A stretch of 64,000 nt of DNA from assembly GCA_033283165.1 (NCBI GenBank), contig JAWMQL010000005.1, positions 124,001 through 188,000 of the forward strand, read 5' to 3'. The position numbers and the translations under genes are program-made. Shown piece after piece: positions 34,092 to 43,034 of the stretch (positions are counted from its first letter, which is position 1; every line of letters begins with the position of its first letter). This DNA is from JAWMQL01 sp033283165. Its GTDB lineage: Bacteria; Pseudomonadota; Gammaproteobacteria; Pseudomonadales; Halieaceae. The notes under the pieces are model-generated. The model was given only the letters and a program-made list of their open reading frames with translations, was not told where the DNA came from and did not search any database.

Positions 34092-36053
34092 TCAGGCCGG
34101 CTCAACCAACATACGGCCGCGCATCTCCATATGCAAGGCGTGGCAGAACCACTGGCAATAGAACCAGTGAACTCCGGGCCGATCAGCCGTGAAAGTGGCC
34201 GATGCCGTCGCCTGCGCCCCTATCTCGAAGCAGATTCCGTAGTTGGCCAGGGTCAGCCCGTGGGTAAGGTCATCCACCCTGTCCATATTGGTGACGTAGA
34301 TGGTGACCTCATCACCCTGTTTGACAGTAAATTTCTCCAGGCCGAAGCTCGGGGCGATGGACGTCATGTAGACACGGACTTTCTTGCCGTCGCGAATCAC
34401 CTTGTTGTCGCTTTCCAGGGTGACACCGTCTTTCTTGGCCTGTTCCTGTGCGTCCGCCCACATGGAGTCACCCCGGGTCCACGTCTTGTCCGGATTGACC
34501 AGGTCGGCCCGCACAATAATACAGTCGTGGGGCTCGGCAAAGGTCGGGCCGTCGTGAACGATTTTCATCTTGTCGCCGGTAATATCGATTAGCTGTTCAT
34601 TCTCGGGCTTCAGCGGTCCCACGTTGATAAACCGGTCCTTGGAGAACTTGTTCAGCGACACCAGCCACTGGCCATCGGCCTCCTTGGTTTCGCCCATGGA
34701 TGTGTGGTTGTGGCCGGGCTGGTACTGCACATCGATCTTGTCGAGAATCGGATTGACGTCCTTGCCCTGGTAGAGCTCAATCGCCTTGTCGATGTTCCAC
34801 TTTGCCACCTGGCTGTCCAGGAACAAGGTTGTAAAGGCGTTCCCTTCGCCGTCAAAGGCCGTGTGCAAGGGGCCCAGGCCCAGCTCCGGCTCGGCGACCA
34901 CGGTATCGCGGGGTTCGATCTTGTCGGCGAACAGGTCGGGGAAACGCCGCACATCGAGAACGGTGACCGTGGGGGAAAGTTTGCCATTGATAACGATATG
35001 CTTGCCATCGGGTGCCGTGTTGCAACCGTGCGGGCTGTTGGAAACCGGGACATAGCGGGTATAGCGGGAACCCTTGCGTCCATCCAGCACCGGGACGCCG
35101 TTGATGGTTTCGAAGTCGCCTTTTTTCACACCGTCTTCAATCGCCTTGATGTCAAATATCACAGCCCAGTCCTGTTCGTTGGCGGTCATCTGCGCCAGGT
35201 TCACCCCGCCTTCGCTGTTGTAACAGGTCGACACCGCGTACAGACCCTGGTAATCCGCGTCGCAGTTGTCAAGGTTGCCGTCCACCATCACCTGCCAGGC
35301 TACTTTCATCTCATCGCCATCGATGGCAGTGAAAATGGCGTGGTACTTCTCAGGTTCGTCCAGGATGGAGCCGTCATTGGGGATGGGCACCCGGTGCTCT
35401 CCGTTGGCGAACACATATCCGGTGCGAGGATACTTCTGCGGTCGCATGCCATGGATGTCGGCGGCGTTGGGAATTTCGATGATTTTGTCGCACTTCATCA
35501 CGTCGCAGCGAATCCGGGCCACCCGGGTATTCGCCTTGTCGTTGATCCACAGATAGCGGCCGTCGTAGGTCCCGTCGGTAAACGACATGTGGGGGTGGTG
35601 GGCATCGCCGTTGAGCCAGACACCGCCATTCTTGTCCAGGTACTGTTTGGTTTCAGGGAGCAGGCCCTCAGTGAGGATCTTGCGGCTCTCATTGGTCTGC
35701 CCCCAGCCGGTGGCGCTGCAGCGATTGAATACCGGAATACGCATCAGTTCGCGCATGGACGGCATGCCCATAATCCGTACTTCCCCGGTCTGGCCACTGC
35801 TCCAGAAACCATAGTAGTCATCGAGGTCCCCCGGGGCTACGGACCCCCTGGCCTCGGCAGCGGCGATCGCCCGGGGGCTTGAAAAACCGGCGGTGGCAAG
35901 TCCGCCGGTGGCCGCGCCCAGGCCGGCAACGGTGGCGAGGCTGGCGCTGCGCGTCAGTAACTCACGTTTGCTGCTGTCGATACTGTCTTCTGCCACGCCC
36001 TGATCCATGGACTCCTGCCGGTTGTTCGAATCTCCCTGCATTTTATCCGTCAT
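34092..36053 (-). CDS. nosZ: Nitrous-oxide reductase
   Basis: This 653-residue copper enzyme reduces N2O to N2 in the periplasm. All seven CuZ His ligand contexts are present: DAHHPH (two), ADIHG, SPHGC, PLHTAF, GHNHTS and AEPHD. CuA ligands are in 'LTHGL' and the C-terminal 'FYCQWFCHALHMEM'. The CuZ and C-terminal context is that of clade I enzymes. The N-terminal signal has the Tat layout but with Lys-Arg (SSKRELLTRSA) in place of Arg-Arg. GAGGAGAAG precedes the ATG. It lies 99 bases after nosR, possibly with its own promoter or RNA processing. Confidence 0.97.
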   Translation of the reverse strand: MTDKMQGDSNNRQESMDQGVAEDSIDSSKRELLTRSASLATVAGLGAATGGLATAGFSSPRAIAAAEARGSVAPGDLDDYYGFWSSGQTGEVRIMGMPSMRELMRIPVFNRCSATGWGQTNESRKILTEGLLPETKQYLDKNGGVWLNGDAHHPHMSFTDGTYDGRYLWINDKANTRVARIRCDVMKCDKIIEIPNAADIHGMRPQKYPRTGYVFANGEHRVPIPNDGSILDEPEKYHAIFTAIDGDEMKVAWQVMVDGNLDNCDADYQGLYAVSTCYNSEGGVNLAQMTANEQDWAVIFDIKAIEDGVKKGDFETINGVPVLDGRKGSRYTRYVPVSNSPHGCNTAPDGKHIVINGKLSPTVTVLDVRRFPDLFADKIEPRDTVVAEPELGLGPLHTAFDGEGNAFTTLFLDSQVAKWNIDKAIELYQGKDVNPILDKIDVQYQPGHNHTSMGETKEADGQWLVSLNKFSKDRFINVGPLKPENEQLIDITGDKMKIVHDGPTFAEPHDCIIVRADLVNPDKTWTRGDSMWADAQEQAKKDGVTLESDNKVIRDGKKVRVYMTSIAPSFGLEKFTVKQGDEVTIYVTNMDRVDDLTHGLTLANYGICFEIGAQATASATFTADRPGVHWFYCQWFCHALHMEMRGRMLVEPA

Positions 36054-36152
36054 TTTCTTCTCCTCGGGCGTCTCTGGGCCCAGCGGTTTCAGGTTGAAGG
36101 GGGTGGGCTGGCTGTGCTATCCAAAAAAAGCGTAGGCGATTCCTGCCTGATT

Positions 36153-38345
36153 TCAAGTCTTCTTGCCTCTCAGCTCTTCGAGAATGGCCCTGCCCCGCGC
36201 TTCGGTCTGGTCAGAGGCGATCATACTGCGCCGCTCGTCCCGCTCGCGCTGTTTCACGCACACCGGACACTCCTGATCATCGTAGTAGCGCTCCTGGCAG
36301 TGCAGGCAGTAGAGGCACTCATTGACATTGATCTCCCCCTCGGGGTGAATCGCCTGCACCATGCACTCCTTATGGCATACCTGGCAGGGGTTGCCACACT
36401 GGCGATAGCGCTTGAGCCAGGCAAACATGCGCATGCGGGCGGGGATCGCCAACGCTGCACCCAGTGGACACAGGTAACGGCAGTAGAAGCGCTCGATAAA
36501 CAGGCAGGGGATCAGCAGGGCCACTGCGAATACCACGAAGGGCCAGTCCCGCATGAACTTCAGGATGATGGTGGTCTTGAACGGTTCTACCTCGGCCAGC
36601 TGCTCCGCCAGGGAGAGGGAGTGCAGAGAGACACCGAATAGAACCAGGAATATCATGTATTTGACGGCCCAGAGGCGCTCGTGCAGCCCCCAGGGTAGCG
36701 CAACCTGAGGGACCTTTATCAGCTTGGCAAGGCGATTGAGCAGCTCCTGGAGGGCGCCATAAGGACACAACCAGCCGCAGTAGGCGCCGCGACCCCAGAA
36801 CAACAGTCCCGCGAAAACGCCACCCCAGAGGATGAATATCAACGGCTCCATCAGGAAGTACTCCCAGTTGAAGCCGCTCACCAGGGCGCTGAAGACAGTC
36901 AGGATATTCACCACTGAAAGCTGCGCATTGGCGTAAAAACCAAGCACAAAGAGCGTGAAGATCAGGTAGCCGACACGAAAGCGCTTGGTCAGGGGAGAGT
37001 TTTTGACCACCGAGTTCTGGAAAAAAAACACGCCACTGAGCACGGCGAGCGCGACCAGCAGCACAGCGGTCTCCATCTGCTTTTCCGCCCAGAGTTTCTG
37101 CCACAGCGGTGCGTCAGGGCCCGGGTTGAAGAAACTGCTCGCCTCGGCGGCCGGCGGCGCCTCGATATCCAGATAGCCGGCGGGAATCTCGTATTTCAGC
37201 AGGAAGGTGACGAAGGACTTGTCCCGGGGACCGGTTTCCCTGCTGACGAGTAGTTGCAGGTGCCAGGGCTTGGCCGGCTGCAGCGTGGCACCCTCGGGAA
37301 TCATGAACAGGTCGACCTCGCGCAGGTCGTCCGGTGCGCCTTCTGCCGCCACATCGCGCAGGCGCTTGTGATCCAGATCCGTGAGACGGATGGCCTCATC
37401 ACCCTGAATTATCTCGAAGCGGTCGAAGATGCCGCCGCGCACATAGCCCGAGCCCTTGAAGGAGTAGCGGCCCCGCCCCGCCAGCAAAATTGCCTGTTGT
37501 CCCGGTTCGAGCTCCTTGTTCATGTTACCAAATTCGCCTTTCCCGAGAAGACTGCGGCCGATGGAGGGCACGGAGACCTGGGCCGCGTACATGTCGATAA
37601 ACATCTCGTCCGGCTCTCCTATCTCCGGGTGCTTCATGGCGGCTTCGTCACCGGAGTCAATGAAAGCCTGGTTGACCTGTTCCAGGGAGATGGTCAATTG
37701 CGCCAGGGACCCCTCCTGCAGCAGGTCCTGCCAGCTCTTGATCTCGAGCAGTTCCTGCTTGATGGAGGCCTTCGGGCCCTGTGCGACGGAGGCCATGCCA
37801 CCGAGACCGTAATGCCTGGCCACCTTGATTCCGGAGCGCACGATACTGTCGTCGATCACCCGGATAGTGACGGTCGCGCCACTGACCGCGTCAAAGCGTT
37901 GCCCGGTGTTCACCGTCTGCGCGACGTCAGCGAGGTCGGTGCCCAGGAGCTTGTCGATCAGTGGCGTGATCCGGGACTCCGGGATACCGATCAACACGAT
38001 GGGTTCAGAGTGTTCTATCAGCTGCGCCGTGCGAATGACGGCCGCATTGTCCAGCCCAACCAGAACATGGATGGGTTTTCCCGAGTAGCCAATCGAGTTA
38101 ACTACCGCCGAGTTGAGAAACAGGAGGCCGATCTGCTCGTCCTGCCTGTAGACCGCCGCTGCATTAAATTCACCTTCCGGCTCGTCTATCCTGTCCGCCC
38201 CCGGAAAAAGGTCGCTCACGGCCCGGGTAGCCAGAATCTCTTCCATCACCGTTGCGCTGTCTCTGGCGGAGACACTGGTGCAGAGCAAAGCCTGTAGCAC
38301 GATAGTGGCAAGAATCAGTCGGTTGATGGCTGGTTTTTTTGACAT
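36153..38345 (-). CDS. nosR: NosR membrane flavo-iron-sulfur regulator/electron donor
   Basis: From ATG 38345 (GGGAG upstream) this is a 730-residue protein with a signal sequence. A periplasmic FMN-binding domain contains the flavinylation motif 'DAVSGATVT'. About six membrane helices follow, with two CxxxCP motifs ('CGWLCPYGAL', 'CRYLCPLGAA') on the cytoplasmic face. The C-terminal Cys-rich region ('CGNPCQVCHKECMVQAI', 'CLYCLHCQERYYDDQECPVC') holds iron-sulfur clusters. NosR supplies electrons to NosZ and is needed for nos expression. The FMN is attached by ApbE/NosX, whose gene is not in this cluster. A 34-residue longer frame exists but adds no sensible N-terminus. Confidence 0.95.
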   Translation of the reverse strand: MSKKPAINRLILATIVLQALLCTSVSARDSATVMEEILATRAVSDLFPGADRIDEPEGEFNAAAVYRQDEQIGLLFLNSAVVNSIGYSGKPIHVLVGLDNAAVIRTAQLIEHSEPIVLIGIPESRITPLIDKLLGTDLADVAQTVNTGQRFDAVSGATVTIRVIDDSIVRSGIKVARHYGLGGMASVAQGPKASIKQELLEIKSWQDLLQEGSLAQLTISLEQVNQAFIDSGDEAAMKHPEIGEPDEMFIDMYAAQVSVPSIGRSLLGKGEFGNMNKELEPGQQAILLAGRGRYSFKGSGYVRGGIFDRFEIIQGDEAIRLTDLDHKRLRDVAAEGAPDDLREVDLFMIPEGATLQPAKPWHLQLLVSRETGPRDKSFVTFLLKYEIPAGYLDIEAPPAAEASSFFNPGPDAPLWQKLWAEKQMETAVLLVALAVLSGVFFFQNSVVKNSPLTKRFRVGYLIFTLFVLGFYANAQLSVVNILTVFSALVSGFNWEYFLMEPLIFILWGGVFAGLLFWGRGAYCGWLCPYGALQELLNRLAKLIKVPQVALPWGLHERLWAVKYMIFLVLFGVSLHSLSLAEQLAEVEPFKTTIILKFMRDWPFVVFAVALLIPCLFIERFYCRYLCPLGAALAIPARMRMFAWLKRYRQCGNPCQVCHKECMVQAIHPEGEINVNECLYCLHCQERYYDDQECPVCVKQRERDERRSMIASDQTEARGRAILEELRGKKT

Positions 38346-38415
38346 ATCGACAGAACTCCCGCGTTCCCGCACGTTCTCGCTGTGAATTAGGGGGACGAGC
38401 CGGGGAACGCGTTGA

Positions 38416-38421
38416 ATTATA
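38416..38421 (-). promoter_or_regulatory. Candidate -10 element of the nos operon
   Basis: A perfect TATAAT lies on the minus strand at 38421-38416, within TTGACTATAATTCAA, about 70 bases before the nosR ATG. No good -35 is present at 17 bases upstream, which would fit an activator-dependent promoter. A TTGA-N7-TCAA element surrounds it but has one base more spacing than a canonical FNR/DNR site. Confidence 0.35.
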
Positions 38422-38541
38422 GTCAAGGAGGACTGGTGGGACACCAAACCGCTGAAAACAAGTCATTTCCGCTAGCCATTGGCAGCTTTCGCTCCAGCAA
38501 CCCGGATGGACCCGGTCCGCCCGGCTGGCTGTGAGCAATCA

Positions 38542-38555
38542 AGTCGATTTCGACT
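38542..38555. promoter_or_regulatory. Inverted repeat before the iron-type alcohol dehydrogenase
   Basis: AGTCGATTTCGACT has perfect 6-base arms around TT, ends at a -10-like TACACT (38555-38560), and lies 26 bases before the GTG start at 38581. It could be an operator for the alcohol dehydrogenase gene. No matching second copy was noticed. Confidence 0.35.
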
Positions 38556-38580
38556 ACACTCTGCCTGACAGGGAAACTCA

Positions 38581-39807
38581 GTGCCAATAAAGGGGAGTGT
38601 TTTGCCCGCGTTCTACAAGAGATGGTTTTATCGCGCGAAACTCGCGCTTGCCGGGCGCATGCTGGGTAAACCGCAACCCAGGCCAATGACTTTTATCGGG
38701 CCTGGATCCAGTACTCAACTGTGCAAGGCGATCAGCCAGTTTGGTATTCGCAGGCTGCTGGTCGTCACCGATAAACCCCTGCGTGAACTGGGGGTGCTCG
38801 ACGATACACTCGCGGCGCTGTCTGCCAGTGGCGTCAGCGCGCAGGTATATGACGGCGTTCTGCCCGACCCCACGGCCAGGCTCGTCAATGACGGCATCGC
38901 GATACTGCAAAAAAGCGACTGTGAGGCCGTGCTGGCGTTTGGCGGCGGATCTTCTATTGACTGCGCCAAGGTCATCGCCCTCGGGGCTGGCAACAACTGC
39001 AGCGCTGAGGACTGTGCAGGGCTTAACCAGTGTAAATTGCCGGCGCTGCCCCTGTTCGCTATTCCCACTACCGCCGGCACCGGCTCCGAGGGCACCTGTA
39101 TCGCGGTGATTTCCGATGACGAGACCCATGAGAAAAGCGGGGTAATCGACGTCAAACTCATCCCACGGGCCGCGGCACTGGACCCCTGCCTGATGCAAGG
39201 CCTGCCAGCCCATATTACCGCCGCAACCGGCATGGACGCGCTGACGCATGCCATCGAATCGTACATAGGCAGCTTCGGCAACGAGGAAACCGATTTTTAC
39301 GGTCTTGCCGCCGCCAGACTGGTATTCCAGTACCTGCCCCAAGCCTGCGCAAATGGCGACGACCTCGAAGCGCGTGAGGCCATGGCACTGGCTGCGTACT
39401 ATGGTGGGTTGGCGATCAGCCAGGCGCTGGTAGGTTATGTTCACGCCATCTCCCACAACCTGGGCGCAAAGTACGGCGTTCCCCACGGCCTTGGCAATGC
39501 CATGGTCCTGCCCCATGTCCTCGAGTTACTCAAGCAGGACGCCACCGCCAGAATGGCGGCGATCGCCATACATTCGGGTATCGGCGATTCGGAAGAACCG
39601 GAGGCCGTCCTGGCGCAGAAGCTGGTCGACCGGGTTGGGGAACTGAATCGGCAGATCGGGATACCCGGCACCACCGATATCATCAGGGCGGAGGATATCG
39701 GCGAGCTGGTCGACGCCGCGATTTCCGAGGGGGCCAGTTACCCGACCCCGAGATATTTTGATGCCGGGGAATGTCGCGCGGTGATCGAGCGGCTCATGCC
39801 GGCTTGA
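38581..39807 (+). CDS. Iron-containing alcohol dehydrogenase
   Basis: This 408-residue protein has 'AFGGGSSIDCAKVIALGA' (NAD-binding GGGS), 'AIPTTAGTGSEGT' and the metal site region 'GMDALTHAIESYIG...GYVHAISHNLGAKYGVPHGLGNAMVLPHV', with the three His and one Asp of group III Fe-dependent dehydrogenases. Substrates range over primary alcohols, lactaldehyde and hydroxyacids; the specificity is not visible. Translation starts at GTG 38581. It is divergent from nosR and the two may share a regulatory region. Confidence 0.9.
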   Translation: MPIKGSVLPAFYKRWFYRAKLALAGRMLGKPQPRPMTFIGPGSSTQLCKAISQFGIRRLLVVTDKPLRELGVLDDTLAALSASGVSAQVYDGVLPDPTARLVNDGIAILQKSDCEAVLAFGGGSSIDCAKVIALGAGNNCSAEDCAGLNQCKLPALPLFAIPTTAGTGSEGTCIAVISDDETHEKSGVIDVKLIPRAAALDPCLMQGLPAHITAATGMDALTHAIESYIGSFGNEETDFYGLAAARLVFQYLPQACANGDDLEAREAMALAAYYGGLAISQALVGYVHAISHNLGAKYGVPHGLGNAMVLPHVLELLKQDATARMAAIAIHSGIGDSEEPEAVLAQKLVDRVGELNRQIGIPGTTDIIRAEDIGELVDAAISEGASYPTPRYFDAGECRAVIERLMPA

Positions 39808-39939
39808 CCGGGGCACCTGCAAGGCCTCTTGATCCGCACACTCCCGGTAACTTTGGCCCAACCTAACCCCAATGGGATATTGTTCCCGTGCGGCGAACGA
39901 TCATCATCAACTGTCTGATCGATATTAGGAGATAGCAGA

Positions 39940-41643
39940 TTGTCATTTAAAAAGTTGCTCGTCCTGCTGGCGCTCATGCTGCCGCCCCTGGCAACCGCTG
40001 CGGACTCGGTGTTTTTCAATGCCCGTATCTATACCCTCAACCCGGAGCAGCCCTGGGCGGACACCCTGGTGGTGAAAGGCGATCGAATAGCCTATGTGGG
40101 AGACCGCGCCGGCGCCCAGCCGTTTATCGACAGCAACACGGCACAAGAAGACCTGCAGGGTCGCATGGTGTTGCCGGGTTTGATCGACACCCATATACAC
40201 GTGGGGGATACGTTCCCCTATGTTTTTGCCGCGGCGCTCAGTCCCGACATGAGCCCGGAGGAATACCTGGCCGCGATAGCGGAACACGCCCGTCGGTATC
40301 CCGACCAGAACCCTGTTATCGGCACCGGCTTTCTCAGTGCGGCCTTCGGGGCACAGGGCCCGACCGCGAAGATGCTGGACCAGGTAGTCGACGACCGGCC
40401 GGTGTTCATCTATGACGAGGGATTTCACTCGGCCTGGATAAACTCCCGGGCGATGGCGATGATAGGGCTGGACGCCAGTACGCCGGATCCGGTCCCGGGC
40501 GCCCATTATTACAAGCGATATCCGAACGGCGCCCCGACCGGGTGGCTGGTCGAATCCGGGGCTTACGCTCCCGCGGCGGAAACACTGGGTGTGGTATCGA
40601 TGGAAAACCTGGCGGCGGGCGCCGACAGCTTCCTCTCCACCATGTCATCCATGGGGATCACCGCGGCTTTCGATGCCGGGATGCTGGACGGCGGCGAGTT
40701 GGTCCTGGACCTGTTCGAATCCCTGGTGGAGCGCAGGGCATTGCCTATCCGGGTGGTCGGGTCGCACCACGTACTTACCCCCGCTGCACTGCCGGGTGCG
40801 CTGGCAAGGGTTCGGGAGTTGCAGCGGCGATTTCACTCTGAATTTTTCGACGTGCGCGTACTCAAGCTGACCCTGGATGGCACGGTGGAGGCGCGCACGG
40901 CATTTACCCTGAAGCCCTACACCTCGCCGGAGGGGTATCTGGCACAACCCACCATCCCCGCCGGCGCTACCGGTGACGTGGTGGTGCAGGCGGCCCGCGA
41001 GGGCGTGGATGTGCACCTGCACGCCCTCGGCGACGGCGCCGTGCGCATGGGCCTGGACATGGTGGAGCGTGCAAGAAACGAGGTACCGGACAGCCCGTCG
41101 CGCTACACGATGTGCCATCTCCAGATCGTGAACCCGGAGGACGTACCGCGCTTCGGCGAGTTGGACGTGATCGCCCAGTCGACCCCGACATGGTACGCCT
41201 ACGACGACCTGGCGCTGGAATCCCTTGGCGAGGAGCGTTTTCACCAGATGTATCCGCTGCGCAGCATCGCAGAGGGAGGGGCGCGGCTGACGCTCGGCAG
41301 CGACTATCCCGCCAGCTGGATTGGCCTGGATGGCCTTAACCCCCTGTTCAATATCGAGATGGCCCTGACGCGGCAGCCGGCCGGGGACCAGAACTTCGCG
41401 GTGCAGCCCCTGCAAAGTGAGCGGATTACCCTGGAGCAGGCGATCCGGGCCTACACCCTGGACGCGGCCTACCAGCTGCGCCTCGAAGACCAGATCGGCT
41501 CCCTGGAAGCGGGTAAGCAGGCCGACCTGGTGGTACTGAACGAGAACCTGTTCGAGCTCGATCGCTACGCGATACACAAGGCCAGGGTGGTGATGACCAT
41601 GGTGAATGGCGAGGTGACGTTCGCGGACGATGCGCGGCGCTGA
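39940..41643 (+). CDS. Secreted amidohydrolase (YtcJ-like)
   Basis: TTG 39940, with AGGAG 8 bases upstream, gives 567 residues and a signal peptide (LLVLLALMLPPLATAAD). Metal-site motifs of the amidohydrolase superfamily are present: 'LPGLIDTHIHVG', 'VDVHLHALGDGAV', 'MCHLQIV' and 'LTLGSDYPASW'. The layout matches the YtcJ/amidohydrolase_3 group, which hydrolyses amide or related bonds in unidentified small molecules. The signal suggests a periplasmic enzyme. It stands alone, convergent with the next gene. Confidence 0.87.
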   Translation: MSFKKLLVLLALMLPPLATAADSVFFNARIYTLNPEQPWADTLVVKGDRIAYVGDRAGAQPFIDSNTAQEDLQGRMVLPGLIDTHIHVGDTFPYVFAAALSPDMSPEEYLAAIAEHARRYPDQNPVIGTGFLSAAFGAQGPTAKMLDQVVDDRPVFIYDEGFHSAWINSRAMAMIGLDASTPDPVPGAHYYKRYPNGAPTGWLVESGAYAPAAETLGVVSMENLAAGADSFLSTMSSMGITAAFDAGMLDGGELVLDLFESLVERRALPIRVVGSHHVLTPAALPGALARVRELQRRFHSEFFDVRVLKLTLDGTVEARTAFTLKPYTSPEGYLAQPTIPAGATGDVVVQAAREGVDVHLHALGDGAVRMGLDMVERARNEVPDSPSRYTMCHLQIVNPEDVPRFGELDVIAQSTPTWYAYDDLALESLGEERFHQMYPLRSIAEGGARLTLGSDYPASWIGLDGLNPLFNIEMALTRQPAGDQNFAVQPLQSERITLEQAIRAYTLDAAYQLRLEDQIGSLEAGKQADLVVLNENLFELDRYAIHKARVVMTMVNGEVTFADDARR

Positions 41644-41651
41644 AGCCCGCG

Positions 41652-42497
41652 CTACTCCTCGAATGGCATAAACACCCCCGTGTGGCGGGTGAGGACTTCC
41701 TCAGTCTCGGCTTTCACATCGAGAATCTTGTGTGGCCACCAGGTCACATTGGTCGCCACATAGCCATTCAACACCAGCGGGATAGCGAAATAACGGGTCT
41801 CGGTGGTGTCGCTGCGCAGGTAGCTACCCTCGCCCATCTCATCTTCGTAGACGAAAGACCGCGTCTCTCGACGATCCTTGCCATAATCGACCGGGTTGGA
41901 CTTCACTTCCACCCGGTCACCCTCGCGATTCTTGGCGGTGAGGGTGACCACACGGCGCAGGTCCCGGTCGATCTCGACCTGGGCGAAGTGCATTCCCTGG
42001 GTATGGTTCTTGAGCAACGTCAAAGTCAGTTCAGGCTCCTTGTTCTGCGGGATATTGCGGTAGCAGCGACCGGGGTCGAAGCCAAACGTCAGGGTGGTGA
42101 CGCTGTATTCGTCACCGCTGTCCTTGCCCTCTCCCCGGCTGGTATCCAGCGACTGCAGATCGCCGATGGCACTGTGACAGTACTCCCCCAACAGGTCGAT
42201 AGCGGGAGATTCCCTGTCCCTGTGAAAACTCACCTTGACAATGTCATCCTCGATCGCCAGGCGCAGCACGATGTCCGTAAGGGGGGCGCCATGGGTTTCA
42301 CAATCGCGACAGGGATTCACGTTCATGTCGTCCAGCGGCGTGGCGGAAACTGCCGTGTCAAAGGCGCCCTGGTAATCTCCCACAAACCGGGCCAGTTCAC
42401 TGGCCTGGCGCTTGCTGAGCCCGGACCCCGCCAGCGCGGTGACTGGCAGCAGGAACAGTACAGCGATCAGTCGCACAACCATAAATAGACCTTTCAT
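41652..42497 (-). CDS. Periplasmic protein of unknown function
   Basis: From ATG 42497 this is a 281-residue protein with a signal peptide (MVVRLIAVLFLLPVTALAG). Two Cys pairs are seen ('NPCRDCETHG' and single Cys in 'GEYCHSA' and 'GRCYRN'). The rest is beta-rich and charged, ending with 'WWPHKILDVKAETEEVLTRHTG'. I do not recognise a family. An earlier in-frame start at 42548 would add 17 residues before the signal. The gene is divergent from the NTF2-like gene at 42592 and convergent with the amidohydrolase. Confidence 0.65.
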   Translation of the reverse strand: MKGLFMVVRLIAVLFLLPVTALAGSGLSKRQASELARFVGDYQGAFDTAVSATPLDDMNVNPCRDCETHGAPLTDIVLRLAIEDDIVKVSFHRDRESPAIDLLGEYCHSAIGDLQSLDTSRGEGKDSGDEYSVTTLTFGFDPGRCYRNIPQNKEPELTLTLLKNHTQGMHFAQVEIDRDLRRVVTLTAKNREGDRVEVKSNPVDYGKDRRETRSFVYEDEMGEGSYLRSDTTETRYFAIPLVLNGYVATNVTWWPHKILDVKAETEEVLTRHTGVFMPFEE

Positions 42498-42591
42498 ATT
42501 TAACCGTGCATATAACTGCTCAGACCCGATTCTGGCTACAGGGTTCACTCTGGCCTATCTTATCCTGATCAGCCGAAATACGGAGCATGGC

Positions 42592-43011
42592 GTGAGCGAG
42601 ACCGGGAAAAACAAAGAACTGACGAGGATATTCATCGATGCCATTGGCCGCGGCGACGCAGCTTTTATAGCGGATGCCTACGCCGAGAACGGGCGTTTGT
42701 ATACCATGGGGCACACCCTCATATCGGGCGTCTACGATAAGGCGAATATCCGGGAGTTCGCGGGAGGCGTTCTTGAGGCTTTCCCCGATGGGATCAGGTA
42801 CACCATCCACAACATGACTGCGGAAGAGGATCGCGTGGCAGTAGAGGCAACGGGAGAAGGACTGCACGTTTCCGGCCGGCTGTACAGGAATCACTACCAT
42901 TTCCTGTTCCTGTGGCGCGACGGCAAGCTGGTGGAGTTAAAAGAATACATGGATACCGAACTGGTCACGGAAGTACTCTGTGCCGGTCAGCGTCCCGAAG
43001 CGCCCGGGTAG
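42592..43011 (+). CDS. SnoaL/NTF2-like protein
   Basis: GTG 42592, with GGAG 6 bases upstream, gives 139 residues of the NTF2-like cone fold: 'LTRIFIDAIGRGDAAFIADAYAENGRLYTMGHTLISGVYDKANIREFAGGVLEAFPDGIRYTIHNMTAEEDRVAVEATGEG' and 'YHFLFLWRDGKLVELKEYMDTELV'. SnoaL-like members are isomerases, hydratases or polyketide cyclases, or have no known activity. The longer upstream frame overlaps the divergent gene and is not supported. It is convergent with the monooxygenase gene. Confidence 0.8.
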   Translation: MSETGKNKELTRIFIDAIGRGDAAFIADAYAENGRLYTMGHTLISGVYDKANIREFAGGVLEAFPDGIRYTIHNMTAEEDRVAVEATGEGLHVSGRLYRNHYHFLFLWRDGKLVELKEYMDTELVTEVLCAGQRPEAPG

Positions 43012-43034
43012 CGGCCATTCACGACAACAGCCAT

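Noticed and set aside
34704..35882. Long plus-strand open frame (392 codons) opposite nosZ
   Set aside because: Antisense shadow of a well-conserved gene in GC-rich DNA; no ribosome site and no recognisable motif.
37254..38297. Long plus-strand open frame opposite nosR
   Set aside because: Shadow frame; nosR on the minus strand explains the region through motifs along its length.
38412..38426. TTGA-N7-TCAA element as an FNR/DNR box for nosR
   Set aside because: Spacing is one base longer than the canonical 14-base site; kept only as context of the TATAAT box.
38578..39516. Minus-strand frame opposite the iron-type alcohol dehydrogenase
   Set aside because: Covers the dehydrogenase motifs on the other strand and has no signal of its own.
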